A DNA stretch of 64,000 nt, taken from contig RPFO01000406.1 of assembly GCA_009746045.1 (NCBI GenBank), positions 2,818,229-2,882,228 of the forward strand, given 5' to 3'. Numbering within the stretch: position 1 is the first letter of the stretch; each line of letters starts with the position of its first letter. This DNA is from Mesostigma viride. Its lineage: Eukaryota > Streptophyta > Mesostigmatophyceae > Mesostigmatales > Mesostigmataceae. This document shows, piece by piece, positions 24,179-36,100 of this stretch. Below the pieces are notes generated by a model. That model saw only the letters and a program-made list of their open reading frames with translations, was not told where the DNA came from and searched no databases. The position numbers and the translations under genes were made by a program.

Positions 24179-27100
24179 ACTCACTCTCTCTCGCGCGCGC
24201 TCGCTCGCCCGATCTCTCTTCACGCGTGCCACCCCTGCCCCCCCCCCCTGTGCCACTCTTCCCTCTCCCCCGCCCCCCCTCCACTGCGTGTTTGCAATTT
24301 TATCACTTTCTGTCATCATGGTTGCACAGGGATTTAGCATCTAACTCCCTAAGCGGATACATCCCTGGTGGGCTGGCTTCGATTCCAGGCCTAGATGTTC
24401 TGTAAGCTTCTGCTGCCACTGCGTATGGTTGGCATATTTATCGCGCTCTTTGGTACACGATGCAAATAGGGCATGGTACCCAACACTAAATTATCTTATC
24501 AATGTTCTTGTGCTCAGAGTTGATGAAGTATCAAAGCACTGGTTAGGTGTCATACTGCAAGCTGAAGGATGCAAGATTATGTATCAACTTGTTTAAGATA
24601 AGGGTGATTTATGGATTGCCACATACAGAGTTGCATCTTGCCAGATGAGACGTGGTCACTTAGCTCTAAGTAAACGTAGGCCTATTGGTCCACTCGGCAA
24701 AGGTCCATACGGTACTTTACCGGGATAAACCGCTTCCCAGCATCACCCACTATGCGTACCGGGAATGGTGGGTGATGCCGGGAAGTGGTTTATCCCGGTA
24801 AAGTACCGTACGGACCCAGTTTGCCGAGCGGAGCAAAAGGCCTACGTCTACTTGGGCTAACTTGGTCTCTCCAGAAAGAACTCTTAATAGGACGAATACC
24901 TCCTGTCAGAATAGGTGTCGCCTACACAAGATATGTGGTATGTGGTAATGCCTGGATCGAGTTATTTTTGTCAAGCAAGGAGACATGGGAAACAGTTGGG
25001 GTTGTCAAGCGAGGAGACATGGGATAGATAAATGCCATATATTACAAAGCTGAACTTGTTACAACTTGCCTGAGATTGTGTGGTCATCTTGTTGTCTTGC
25101 ATGCTAGTATCGCGACTTTTATATAAAATGTTTCTTGGCTATTTATACCTGCTTCCGTGTTCAACTTTCAGGCCTTGTCCTTTGCCATATTTGCCATGGG
25201 CCTAGTTGCAATCACAGATATTCTATCTTTAACCCTGATCTTCATACCCGGCACCCTTTTGATCCTCGTCATCCATCGGTGATATCCCTTGTACCCGAAT
25301 GGGGCCTGTGCAGCTGTGTTTCCGCTTGCTAAATTCTCACAATAGCAGGCCTGTGCTGGTTAGTCTCATGCTGCAGCCTCCAGTGACAAAGTGCCTAGGT
25401 TGTTTACTCTACTGTGCTGTTCAGTCTTATTCCTGTTAATACATGGGGACAGGTGCTTGTTCCGCAGGCTTATGACCCCAGTCAAGCAGGGTTTGTAAGA
25501 AAGTTTTTATTCTTCAGCTCTTCCCATCATGACAAAAATAACAACAGAAAAGGATTTGTTTCGAACATGTTTCCTGACAACCTCACTCACTGGGCAGGAA
25601 CTTGGAGTACAACAAACTCAGTGGGACGATTCCGCGTTCTCTGGGTCTTGCATCAGAATTAAGCGAGCTGTAGGTTGACTACTTATGACATGGATGCTCT
25701 CTCGTTCTTCCCTGATACTGTCTTTTTCGTAGTCTCGCTATCGCACTCTATCGCACTCTATCGCACTCTATCGCACTCTATCGCTCTCTATCGCACTCTG
25801 TCGCATTCTATCGCACTCAATCGCACTCTATCGCACTCTATCGCACTCTCTCACACCCTGTCGCACTCTGTCGCACTCTGTCGCACTCTGTCGCACTCTG
25901 TCGCACTCTGTCGCACTCTGTCGCACTCTGTCGCACTCCGTCGCACTCCCACTCTCCCTCTCCCTCCCCCTCCCCTCCCCCTCCCCCTCCCTCCCCTCCC
26001 CCTCCCCCTCCCCCTCCCCCCCCTCCCCCTCCCCCTCCCCCTCCCCCTCCCCTCCCCCTCCCCTCCCTCCCCTCCCCTCCCTCCCCCTCCCCCTCCCCTC
26101 CCCCTCCCCCTCCCTCCCCCTCCCCTCCCCCTCCCCCTCCCCCTCCCCCTCCCCTCCCCTCCCCCTCCCCCTCCCCCTCCCCCTCCCCCTCCCCCTCCCC
26201 CTCTCCCTCTCCCTCCCCCTCCCCCTCCCCCTCCCCCTCCCCCTCCCCCTCCCCCTCCCCCTCCCCTCCCACTTCCACTCCCACTCCCACTCCCACTCCC
26301 ACTCCCCCTTCCACTCCCACTCCCACTCCCTCTCCCTCTCTCTGCTCCCGCCTCCGCCTCCCCACCACCCTCCTCCCTCCCCCCCACACACACCTTCTCC
26401 CTCCTACCTTTCTCCTCCCCCCCTCTCGCCTGTGCACCCAGGCAGACTTTATCACCACGCAAGCTGGCTAGATCTCTTCTGTCTCGGGTTAGGCTTGCAT
26501 TATTAGCATCTTGGATTGTATTGCTCACCCGTCATGCTACTGCTTTCATAGCGTTGGGGGCTCTTGCTAGCTTGGCCTGATGACTACGTCAGGCTGGGGC
26601 TGCATGTTCCACACTTCTGGACTTTCATGCATCCATTTGAGGTGCCCTCCATGCTTGAGGCCTGGTGTCCTATTGTCATTGGGAGCCGTGCCGGCCGCAT
26701 CTGTCATTATGCCGATCACCGTACTGGGAAAATTAGGACAGAGGGTCTCTGCCGCGAATTTCCTCGCAGCCGATTTTGACATGGTTTTCAGGTCTGTGTT
26801 CCTGGTTCTTGACAGCATTTCTCATTAGGGTCTGTCATTAGAGAACCCATGTGGGATGAAACGTTGGTGTCAGGTACCGGAAGTCACTCTTCCGTAGCAT
26901 GTCCTTTTCTTCAACAAAAAACCCAGGCCAGCCAAACGTTTTGGGACAAAGACTTTCATCTGCAGGCCAAGCAATTCTCAATTGAATTGAATTGAATTGT
27001 AACATAACTCCGTTGGGAGTATATGTAGCACATAGCCCTTGAGAGGGGGGCATATGGCCTATCATACATCCTAAGCTACTTCCTGCAAGGGTGGGGATGT

Positions 27101-30100
27101 AAAGGACCCTTGCTCTAGGTGCACCAGGGCACTTGCCTCCCCATGATCGTCAAGCTATGCCCGACCTAAGCAATTCTCAATGCCTGAAGTAATTGTCCTT
27201 TCACCAATCACACAGCCCCCTTGTAGCCTACAACCTAGCCACAATTTGATGAAAAGCAGTAACAACTTAGTTTGGCATGCGGCATCTTTTTGAGTGAGCA
27301 GGCCGTGCAACACTCTGCTTGTGTTGTATAGAACAGCAGCTGTGAGCTGGCCATGCCGCAGTTCTGCTGTGTCATTGGATGCCGTATACTGCCGTAGTAG
27401 TAGATGGTCTACCATGGACTCTAGTTAACCCCTCAACCGCCCTCGTGCCGATTTTCAACCACGAGTTTTTCTCGTGACTGGAAATCGGCACGAGTATGTG
27501 CGCCCTGTAGGGATCTGGCGGGAAGGTTTTGGCGGGAGCCAACTAGATCGACCAACGGAAAGATCTAGATTGACTCTATCCGTAGCACACTTGTCTGACC
27601 GTAACTGACCACCAGACCAGGGTGAAAACCCTGGTCAAAGTCAAGGGGGTACCCTGGTGCATTGCAGTTTTGGCGCCAATTTTTTTAAAGAAAAAAGTAA
27701 AAAAACTAAGGAAGCGAAAAAATCGGGGTGCGCCGACTTAGGCATGGCGGACGAAAAGCAAACAGATATGCGGACTTTTGAGCTAAAAAAGGGCATTCTC
27801 ATTGCAGCGCCCGCAGAAAAGTTCGGGCTAGACTGGGCGATAGCGGAGGATGGGGAAAAAAGCAGCGAAGTGCGTTTGCCTGGCAAGGTAGTGTCAGTGA
27901 GGGCAGCGGAGTTGGTGCATTTTGCGCCTTTCCGGACGAGAAACAGCATTACGCATTCAGGCATGCCCAGGTTTTCATATACTCGTGCAGTTCAGGTGAG
28001 TACATACGAAGCTCTGGTAAAAGAATGCACAGCCAGGAAGGCCCTTACGGCAGATCGCAATTACGATGATAGCGAGCAGGGCTAGGATATCGAATCTGAC
28101 GCCGGCAAGAGCGGCGACGACAAGTCCGAGGATATCGAGTTTCCGACGCCGGTCAAGCGACGCAAGCCGCCAAAGCGTGCTGCCGGCAACCCGAAGAAGA
28201 TCCCAGCCATCAGCCATGCCCCGGAATGGCGTAAATCCCAGGCGACGGCCTGCGATAGCGTTGTCTTGGACGCTTCCGATGACGACACTGTTTACGTGAA
28301 AGGCGCGGATGGTCCGGTGCCAAGCCGTAAGGCTGAGCTCGACGATTCGGATTTTCCTGACGACACGCCTGCCAAGGAGGAGCCAGCTGAGACTGTCTGG
28401 AAATTCGGTTTCGGCAAGCCAGACGCGTTTCCTTGAGATACTGCGGTGCTGCCGCCGCTGGCAGGTAACGCCTGCTATCAAAATCTTTCCTCTGTCCAGC
28501 TCAAGTTTGGGCCCCTCGGGCTGTTCTCCCTTTTCTGGCCCCAACGTGATGTCATTGCCAAGATTGTCAAGGAGACCAACGACTATGCTGAGCTCAAGGG
28601 GGCGGGCAAGCCGGGTGCGCGTGACTGGCACCGGGTGACAATGAATGAGCTGGGAAAGTTTCTGGGCATTGTCATCAGCATGGCCCTGGGCAGGTTCCCT
28701 TCGAGGGATGACTTCTTTTCCAGCGAGGGGATGGGTGTGGGAAAGCCCGTCTCCTTCCAGGAGGTGATGCCGCAGAAGCAGTTCGAGCAGATTGCGTGCT
28801 TCCTCCACGGCCAACCGAATGCCCAGCGCCCTGCCCACGACACCGACCCGAGGGCGCACGTGCTTTGGCAGACCCTGTGGCTCGAGGAGCACCTCAACGC
28901 CACGTACATCAACTACGTGAAGCCTGGGGACCGCATCGCGCTGGACAAGCGCTCCATCCCCACGCGGCACAAGGTGTCCCCCGTGAAGTGCTTAAACCCC
29001 ACGAAGTCCGAGCCCTTCCACATCAAGATGTTCGCTGTGAACGACAAGACGGGCTACCTGCTCAAGGTGGAGACCTGCGACAAGGTCAAGGAGGAGGACC
29101 ACACGAACAAGGTGGCGCATGGTGGCTGTGGTGCCCAACGCCTCCGTCATCGCGACGGACCGTTTCTACACGAGCAAGCACGCCATTGAGGGGGTCACCG
29201 CGATGGGCGACCGTGTGGTGGGCACCATCTGCGCTAACCGCAAGGGGCTGCCCTTCGGTCAGGTAGTGCAGCGCATGCCCAAGATGAAGGAGGTGAAGCA
29301 GGATGACTACACTTGGGCGGCAAGCAACGAGGCGCACCTGCTGTGCAGCTGGCAAGACAAGAAGCCGGTGAGGACCCCCTCCAAGGGGCTGGGCCGCCTT
29401 GAGGAGGTGGAGGTCACCCGGCATGGCGGCCACACCGGGGTGCGGAAGGCGGTGACCGCACCCCACAACATCGTGGAGTACTGGCTCACGCACAAGGCCA
29501 CGGACTTGTGCGACCAATACGACGTGTGCAAGGCCCTGGTGACAAGGGTGTGGTGGGTGCGCCTGATCATGGGGCACTTCAGCAACGTCCTCACCAACGC
29601 GTACTTGCTCCATGTAATGATCCACACGGAGACGAAGGATGTCATGACCCACTCGTTCTTCCTGAGCAAGCTGGCCAAGGAGCTGGAGGCGAATGCATGG
29701 CCGGGCGCAACCGTGCCCATCCGTGAGCTGCAGGTCGCGGACATCCCCCTCAGCCGCAAGGTGGGCCGCATTGGCACCTTGCACTACCCCCCTGTGAAGA
29801 TACCGTGGGTGGAGCAGGTGCTGTGCCATCTGTGCTCTGCGTAAGGCCTGAAGCACAAGACCTCCATCATATGCGAGCGCTGTGACAAGGCGTTAACTAT
29901 GCTGCAACAGCGGGCGGAACTGCTTCGGTCTTTACCACTCCGGGAAAGTGGAGGGGCTGGACTTCAACGTGATGAAGCAGCGGGTATGGATGCTCCTCAG
30001 CAAGCGCGGGGAGTGCGCCATGAAATTCAAGGGCCTTGAGACGAGGGGGGCAGCAGCCACCACCCGGAAGCTCAAGGGGGTGGCGCGGCGTCTCCATCTC

Positions 30101-33100
30101 AGGGCGGAGCATGTCTGCACTGGGTCAGGTCCCTGGGAGGCTAACTAAGAATGTTAGCACTTGTTGCCTACGTGGAATGGCATTTGGCCTTTCCTGACCG
30201 CGCTCATGGGCGCCGTGTATCACCATGGGCCGGCATGGTTTGAAGTGTGTTATAGCCTGTGTTCTGGTTTCATGGGCATGCATTATAAGTATCGGTTTCA
30301 TGTTTATGCATAGTGTGCGTTTGAAAATCTGCACCATGATGGTGACAGTGCCACTTGTTTTCTAGTTGGCAGTTTTCAGTGTTATTACATGGCCCCTGAG
30401 TTACTTTTCATCTAGGAATGCTAGGATGTCTTGTTTGTGTGCAATTGAGCATGCCCTTGCATTGCCAATTGTATAATGGTCCATCATGCTTGTAAAAATG
30501 ATTACCACATGTATTAGCGGGTCCCTAAACACCGTGGATACACTAAACAGTGTATCCGCGGAATCTCATATTTGGGCAGCTAGCGTTTTCACGTTGGTTG
30601 CTTTCTGACGACAATGTAAGATCGGTTGATATTAGTTAGATTCGGCTACGTCCTCTAGGTTTGTACGTCACACTACAACCAGATTCCAGCCGTGGTCAAC
30701 CTGCCTACTTCGGCGATACTAGAAGATCGCGTAGGTCCGTGCGTAGTACTCCTGCGCACTTAGGTCTAGTGGTGAGTCATCTTCTATCTATAGATTTGAA
30801 GCAATATCGGACGTGTTGGCACCCCTCTCCGGTAAAGAGGTTTTTCGCAGTTGGGCTGTTTCGAAACGTTAAGTGAGATGCCTTCGGATCAGGAGACTCA
30901 CACAGTTGCGAAATCATGCCAAAGGTCCTATGTTCGATTCCTTGCTGGTAGCTTCTAGGCTTTCTTACTTTCTGTGTTCCGCGGAATCTCAGATTTGGGC
31001 AGCTAGCGTTTTCACGTTTGTTGCTTTCTGACGACAATGTATTAGCGGGTCTCCAAGCATTTGGTAGGGGTTTACTATTTTTCTAGCATATATTTGTGCC
31101 ACATAGGCTGGAATAAACATAGCCGTTTTCCGCGGACCGGCACTGAACGCAAATGGTTTTCACCTTTGCGGCATGCCAGATCAGAATAGCCATGCATGTT
31201 TAATGCTTACTTGTCATTTCCATGTTCAAAACTGCTCTACAGTAGGATGCTTATTTTAGCCCCCCCAAAACTGGTGACTCAAAACAGTCACCAGTTATTT
31301 TTAGCATTAAGATCACTGAGCTACCAAGAAGACCAGCTTTTGATTGAATACAATAAGTGGAGCCCTGGCACAAATGCAGCAGTTGACAGTGGCCTTAAGC
31401 TTTCTCAATCCGCACGCGGAAGCAAGAAGCCTCCTGGGTGGGAGGGAGGGGAAAGAAACAATTGCGGATCATTGCCTGCCTAGCTTGCTTAAGGCATGGC
31501 CCGCCGACACACAAGCTGACATCATCCTAAATTAAGTAACACCAGCATGCGTCACACGCCGGCCTGAACAGTTCTGAAAACGCCACTACAAACAACGTGG
31601 CCACGCACCCCCAGGCTAGTGCGTTAACCGTACAGGTAGTTGTACAAGGTTCCCAAGACTGACAAACAATAAACTCGCCCATCGACCCCTTGGGCCGGTC
31701 CGAATCCACTATACAATAATTAATCACGGCTCACAAAAGAACCCAAATCAGCCAAAGATTCGTTAAGCAACCAGCCGACCCTACAGGTCCCCACCTAACC
31801 TCAGCTGGTACAACCAAACACGAATCTTTGCAAGCAAATGGTATAACACCTACAATTAATTTTCTCGGACCACTAATTAATAGCCACCGACCCTTATAAA
31901 CAACCGGGTCATCCAAGGAAAATTCGGGCGAAACCCTTTGTACAGATCGAATTAGTCAGCCCATGTCGCAGACAGCCTTCCACATCCAGGCCGAGGCATA
32001 GCGGCCCTATCTTTCCCGCATGCGTTAATGAAGCTATATTCAGAGAAAACCGAATCTTGTGGGTCCCTGGGTGAAACCAGACATGTAAGTGTTTGGAGGT
32101 AGTGCTTGGGTACAGTTGCAGTCCCCCCTGAAATACTAGGGTGAAATCCAAGGCATTCGTGCTCCATCATGCATGGTACGGTTGTGAAGCCCGTATCCGC
32201 GGCCCGCGCGTAGTCGTCTCCAACCATATCGGGCAGGGACCTGCAGTGGTTATGGCAAGTATTGGTGGCCGACAGGTTGGAATAAGTCTTAGTAGTCATG
32301 TTTGCCACTATTCCATGCTCACCTACCATTTCCAGGTTCAAAACTGCACTAGGATGCCTTAGCCCCAAGCCAACTGCTGACTCAAAACAGTCACCAGTTA
32401 TTTTTAGCACTACCTTGTGGGCCCCTGGGGCAGTTACAATTTATTGTGCTGGTCTCCCATCCTAACTAGTAAATCTATCTACAAAACCAACCCCATGGTC
32501 AACTCATCGAGGAAAGGGGTCGATCATCCATTATAAGGGTGTCACCGCGCACACTCACCATACCCCCTGAGGGGGGGCGCTATTTATAGAGCAGAGGGAT
32601 CTAGTACTGGGACCACCCACTATACCCCAGATGGGCCCTCATATGGGTATGCTTGGTGCCCAGTATGGCCTAGAAATAATAATTAGGCTGGGTGGGGGCA
32701 CCTGTGGCGCACTATGCAACTGGTTACTAATTATAGGGATGAGTCAGAGACGGTTGAGGGGTTAATGTCCCAGGCTTTTATCTTTTATGCACCATCAACC
32801 CAGCTTCCATCACCACTGTTCGTGACGAAAGAAGGGATTGACTTTTTGGTTCGACAATTGCAGCCATGGACTGGCTTAATATGCCTAGAGTACTGTTTAT
32901 AACTTTTCTTTTTTTAAGATCACTGAGCTACCAAGAAGACCAGCATTTGATTGGATACAATAAGTGGAGCCCTGCCACAAATGCAGCAGTTAACAGTGGC
33001 CTTAAGGTTTCTCAATCCGCACGCAGAAGCAAGAAGCCTCCTGGGTGGGAGGGAGGGGAAAGAAACAATTGCGGATCATTGCCTGCCTAGCTTGCTTAAG

Positions 33101-36100
33101 GCATGGCCCGCCGACACACAAGCTGACATCATCCTAAATTAAGTAACACCAGCATGCGTCACACGCCGGCCTGAACAGTTCTGAAAACGCCACTACAAAC
33201 AACGTGGCCACGCACCCCCAGGCTAGTGCGTTAACCGTACAGGTAGTTGTACAAGGTTCCCAAGTCTGACAAACATAAAACTCGCCCATCGACCCCTTGG
33301 GCCGGTCCGAATCCACTATACAATAATTAATCACGACTCACTAAAGAACCCAAATCAGCCAAAGATTCGTTAAGCAGCCAGCCGACCCTACAGGTCCCCA
33401 CCTAACCTCAGCTGGTGCAACCAAACACGAATCTTTGCAAGCAAGTCGTATAACACCTACAATTAATTTTCTCGGACCACTAATTAACAGCCACCGACCC
33501 TTATAAACAACGGGGTCATCCAAGGAAAATTCGGGCGAACAGGAAACCCTTTGTACAGATCGAATCAGTCAGCCCATGTCGCAGACAGCCTTCCACATCC
33601 AGGCCAAGGCATAGCGGCCCTATCTTTCCCGCATGCGTTAATTAAACTATATTCAGAGAAAACCGATTAAGATCACTGAGCTCCCAAGAAGACCAGCATT
33701 TGATTGAATACAATAAGTGGAGCCCTGCCACAAAGGCAGCAGTTAACAGTGGCCTTAATGTTTCTCAATCCGCACGCGGAAGCAAGAAGCCTCCACCCAA
33801 TTACCCCCCCCTGGCGCCAACCCCATTGCGCCGATTAAACTCATTACCACCGTGCGCGAAAGAGCGTGTCGCAACATCTTAAATGGCGACTCAGCCCGCG
33901 CTAGGCTATGTTAACCCCCGCAGGGGCCCGCTGGTTCAATGCGACTCAAGCCGGTGACCACCCCAAAAGCAAGCCCCCCAAAAGAGCCAGCATTTCGCAA
34001 TTCCGGAACCATCCAAAAAGGAAAGAGGTTTTACGACACCATAATAGACTGAGCCGCGCAGCAGGTGCTGAGACGAAAAGGAACGACAAAGGTCTGGCGT
34101 AGCCTCGCCTCCCTAAGACGCCCTCCCCAACTCGAGTCTCGCAATAGGGAAATTTCTAGCTTCGGAGCGCAACTCTCGCGCGGCTCCTATTGTCCCCAAC
34201 TACCCCTCCTCGGCAGGGGCAGCTGGACAACTGACCTGCCGCTACAAAAAATAATTTATGAAAAAAACAGGTCGTTGCTGACAGGAACCTGGTTCAGGAC
34301 CTTTTGAGTCCAGGTCACTTCCCACGCACCATTGCATGGTGGCAAGTCTGCGATGTGACACTAGAGCTGTTTTAGTAACTTATGAACAGCTCCGCCGAAG
34401 CTGGTCAAACCGCCGAAGTAGCGCCCCATCCTTCGCCCACGTAAAAAGACCCGCAGCCGGGGAAAAACGACATGGGGGTAAGTTTAAATTTTCTTTCCGT
34501 TGCACGACCAACTATACTATGCTTGGTCGGACAACTTAGCGGTTGTGCCACCATCTGCCTCGGCTACAAGACAGATGCAACCCGCGCTAGAATGTGCAAT
34601 TTTGCACAGGCGGCCATTGCCGCCATTGTGAAAGAAACAATTGCGGATCATTGCCTGCCTAGCTTGCTTAAGGCATGGCCCGCCGACACACAAGCTGACA
34701 TCATCCTAAATTAAGTAACACCAGCATGCGTCACACGCCGGCCTGAACAGTTCTGAAAACGCCACTACAAACAACGTGGCCACGCACCCCCAGGCTAGTG
34801 CGTTCACCGTACAGGTAGTTGTACAAGGTTCCCAAGTCTGACAAACATAAAACTCGCCCATCGCCCCCCTTGGGCCGGTCCGAATCCACTATACAATAAT
34901 TAATCACGACTCACTAAAGAACCCAAATCAGCCAAAGATTCGTTAAGCAGCCAGCCGACCCTACAGGTCCCCACCTAACCTCAGCTGGTGCAACCAAACA
35001 CGAATCTTTGCAAGCAAGTCGTATAACACCTACAATTAATTTTCTCGGACCACTAATTAACCGCCACCGACCCCTATAAACAACGGGGTCATCCAAGGAA
35101 AATTCGGGCGAACAGGAAACCGTTTGTACAGATCGAATTAGTCAGCCCATGTCGCAGACAGGCTTCCATATCCAGGCCAAGGCATAGCGGCCCTATCTTT
35201 CCCGCATGCGTTAATTAAACTATATTCAGAGAAAACCGATTCTCTTTTTTCCCCCTCTTTTCTTTTTTTTTTTGGCTGACCGTTAGCAATCGTGTATGTT
35301 TGATGTGGTTGATTGATAGGGAGAAACATGGCATAAGTTGTTGTCGAGGCTGTGTTAGCGCTTAGCAAATTACCCTTTTGCGCCCATAACTCACCCGTGC
35401 ACATCCGGCATTGGAATCATGTGTGCCAGCGAGAGACCAGCGCGTAAATGGAATTAGCTAAATACTCTGTCGGCTTGAGACATCATGGCTCCCTGTATGA
35501 ATTATTTAATGCTTTGTAACGTAGCAAGTAGCATGACATTTTCTCGCCTGCTTTTGGTTTGCCACCTAAATAAAGAGTTGCGGATGACATATGAGGAACA
35601 CACAGCGATGGAATATGCTGGAGATGGAATGGGTACAACTTACAAGCTGTGCTAACTAGGATTGAAGGTCTCAATTTTAGGGCTCAGCGTCTAGGATTGT
35701 AGATTTGATTAGGATTCAGGGTTAAGGGTTTAGGGTTAGGGCTTAACTTAGTTTGTGTAGGGTGTTGTCACATGTGCAGTCCGCGATTGTGAATTTTTGT
35801 GGGTTCTGCAGAGGGATGAGGAGCATTATTCAATACTTCTTGCAAGTTAGGTTGCCGTGCTGTACAGTATGCACAGGCTGTTGGCATAAGCTATCGATCG
35901 TAATAATACGTTATCGGACGCCGCGCTTTGCTGTGCACTGATGCATGCACGACTACTGTTTTTTACCAAAGTGCAAGCAGAATCGCTAAGTCTTATTGGT
36001 TGCAAGGGTTCGGCTGTTCCGCGATCATATGACTGGGTGCCCTGATTTGTGCAGAACCTTACAGGACAACTTTCTCTGGGGCTCGATCCCAGCGGAGCTT

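Larger units (their letters stand above)
27429..32761 (+). mobile_element. Decayed piggyBac transposon with nested insertions
   Basis: TTAA (27425-27428) is followed by CCCCTCAACCG; the other end is CGGTTGAGGGG followed by TTAA (32762-32765). The interior holds a broken piggyBac transposase on the + strand, a tRNA-like SINE candidate near 30.9 kb, and a solo split-repeat unit at 31309-32055. The 11-bp terminal repeats and TTAA target agree with the superfamily. Confidence 0.75.
32916..35241 (-). mobile_element. Split-direct-repeat retroelement family B (TOC1/PAT-like, non-autonomous)
   Basis: Order on the + strand: s2 (32916-33041), G-rich spacer of about 16 bp, R2 (33058-33668), s3 (33669-33794), 835-bp interior, R3 (34630-35241). 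This is the same layout as family A, with the same s length (126 bp) and an almost identical interior length (835 against 834 bp), although the sequences have diverged. TT precedes each s and ends each R. There is no target duplication and no enzyme is encoded. Read on the minus strand it is A1-interior-B1-A2-B2. Confidence 0.6.

Noticed and set aside
25675-26580. Long Pro/Leu- or Gly/Glu-rich frames
   Set aside because: Produced by the pyrimidine repeat tract; they lie directly after a well-supported LRR exon in an intron.
31344-31440. LRR-like words ([13 protein letters not shown]) in the s repeat of family B, and KTISGSI in family A
   Set aside because: s is part of a mobile repeat, the frame lacks a donor in phase, and the resemblance is short.
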